The position numbers and the translations under genes were made by a program. From Candidatus Izemoplasmatales bacterium (GTDB lineage: Bacteria; Bacillota_I; Bacilli_A; Izemoplasmatales; Hujiaoplasmataceae): a stretch of DNA of 5,691 nucleotides. A model generated the notes under the pieces. The model made no database searches, was not told the DNA's origin, and saw only the letters and a list, made by a program, of their open reading frames with translations. Where the stretch lies: NCBI GenBank assembly GCA_028707415.1, contig JAQWBC010000078.1, positions 1 through 5,691 on the forward strand. Direction: 5' to 3'. This document shows positions 5,666-5,691 of the stretch, piece by piece (within the stretch, counting starts at the first letter, position 1; each line of letters starts with the position of its first letter).

Positions 5666-5671
5666 TTGACA
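5666..5671 (+). promoter_or_regulatory. Perfect -35 box near the right end of the IS element
   Basis: TTGACA (5666-5671) points out of the element. A -10 at 17 nt would start at 5689, at the window edge, so a promoter for a downstream gene cannot be judged. If the element circularises near 5677/4018, this box would lie 17 nt before TACAAT of the left end. Confidence 0.4.
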
Positions 5672-5691
5672 AAGATTATCTAATTTTTTTG

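Larger units (their letters stand above)
4018..5677 (+). mobile_element. IS110-family insertion sequence (boundaries approximate)
   Basis: The element comprises a leader RNA region, one full-length DEDD recombinase gene and a terminator. IS110 elements lack terminal inverted repeats, so the ends cannot be read off. I place them by an imperfect 13-nt direct repeat (4006-4018 against 5665-5677, 11/13) that would put equivalent points of the left and right junctions about 1.66 kb apart, in the size range of the family. Base composition is richer in G+C from about 4035 to 5560 than in either flank, which supports foreign origin. The long non-coding part lies before the gene and the short one after it, as in the IS110 group rather than the IS1111 group. 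All catalytic residues are present, so it may be active. It is inserted about 100 bp upstream of the hydrolase promoter. Confidence 0.7.

Noticed and set aside
1..5691. tRNA, rRNA, CRISPR array, phage or defence genes
   Set aside because: No cloverleaf, regular repeat-spacer pattern or related protein motif was seen.

Overview
The window is AT-rich bacterial DNA with strong Shine-Dalgarno sites (AGGAGG, GGGAGG, AAGGAGG), TATAAT-type promoters and intrinsic terminators. Tryptophan codons checked here are TGG, and one gene ends in TGA, so the ordinary bacterial code fits. Together with a short-signal lipoprotein, this suggests a low-GC Gram-positive or an Acholeplasma-like relative with the standard code. 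That placement is an inference; nothing here fixes a genus.

Layout. (1) Positions 1-843, minus strand: the N-terminal 281 codons of a secreted lipoprotein of unknown function that runs off the left edge. Its leader holds a terminator-like hairpin with a competing alternative pairing. (2) 1080-1499, minus: an Ohr-type organic hydroperoxide reductase. (3) 1782-2669, plus, divergent from ohr: a YegS/DgkB-type diacylglycerol or lipid kinase. (4) 2670-2873: a convergent intergenic region with one terminator candidate per strand. (5) 2874-3836, minus: a membrane-anchored alpha/beta hydrolase with an extended -10 promoter. (6) About 4018-5677: an IS110-family insertion sequence with a full-length 400-residue DEDD recombinase (4369-5571). 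Before the recombinase lies about 330 nt of highly structured non-coding DNA with its own promoter, and a terminator follows the gene.

The chromosomal genes look like ordinary housekeeping or stress genes, each with its own promoter or terminator, and I see no multi-gene operon. The most interesting part is the left end of the IS110 element. A near-consensus promoter (TTTACA, 17 nt, TACAAT) fires exactly at the first base of a chain of stems: a 10-bp closing stem with inner hairpins, a compact three-way junction, and a long hairpin. This is where IS110-group elements encode the bridge RNA that guides the recombinase to target and donor DNA, so I call it a candidate bridge RNA.

A perfect TTGACA near the right end could pair with the left-end TACAAT at exactly 17 nt if the element circularises. 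Two blocks of the right-end sequence (11 and 9 nt) recur in the same order in the RNA region, as guide segments might. The element boundaries and guide assignments are hypotheses. The promoter, stems and repeats are directly visible.
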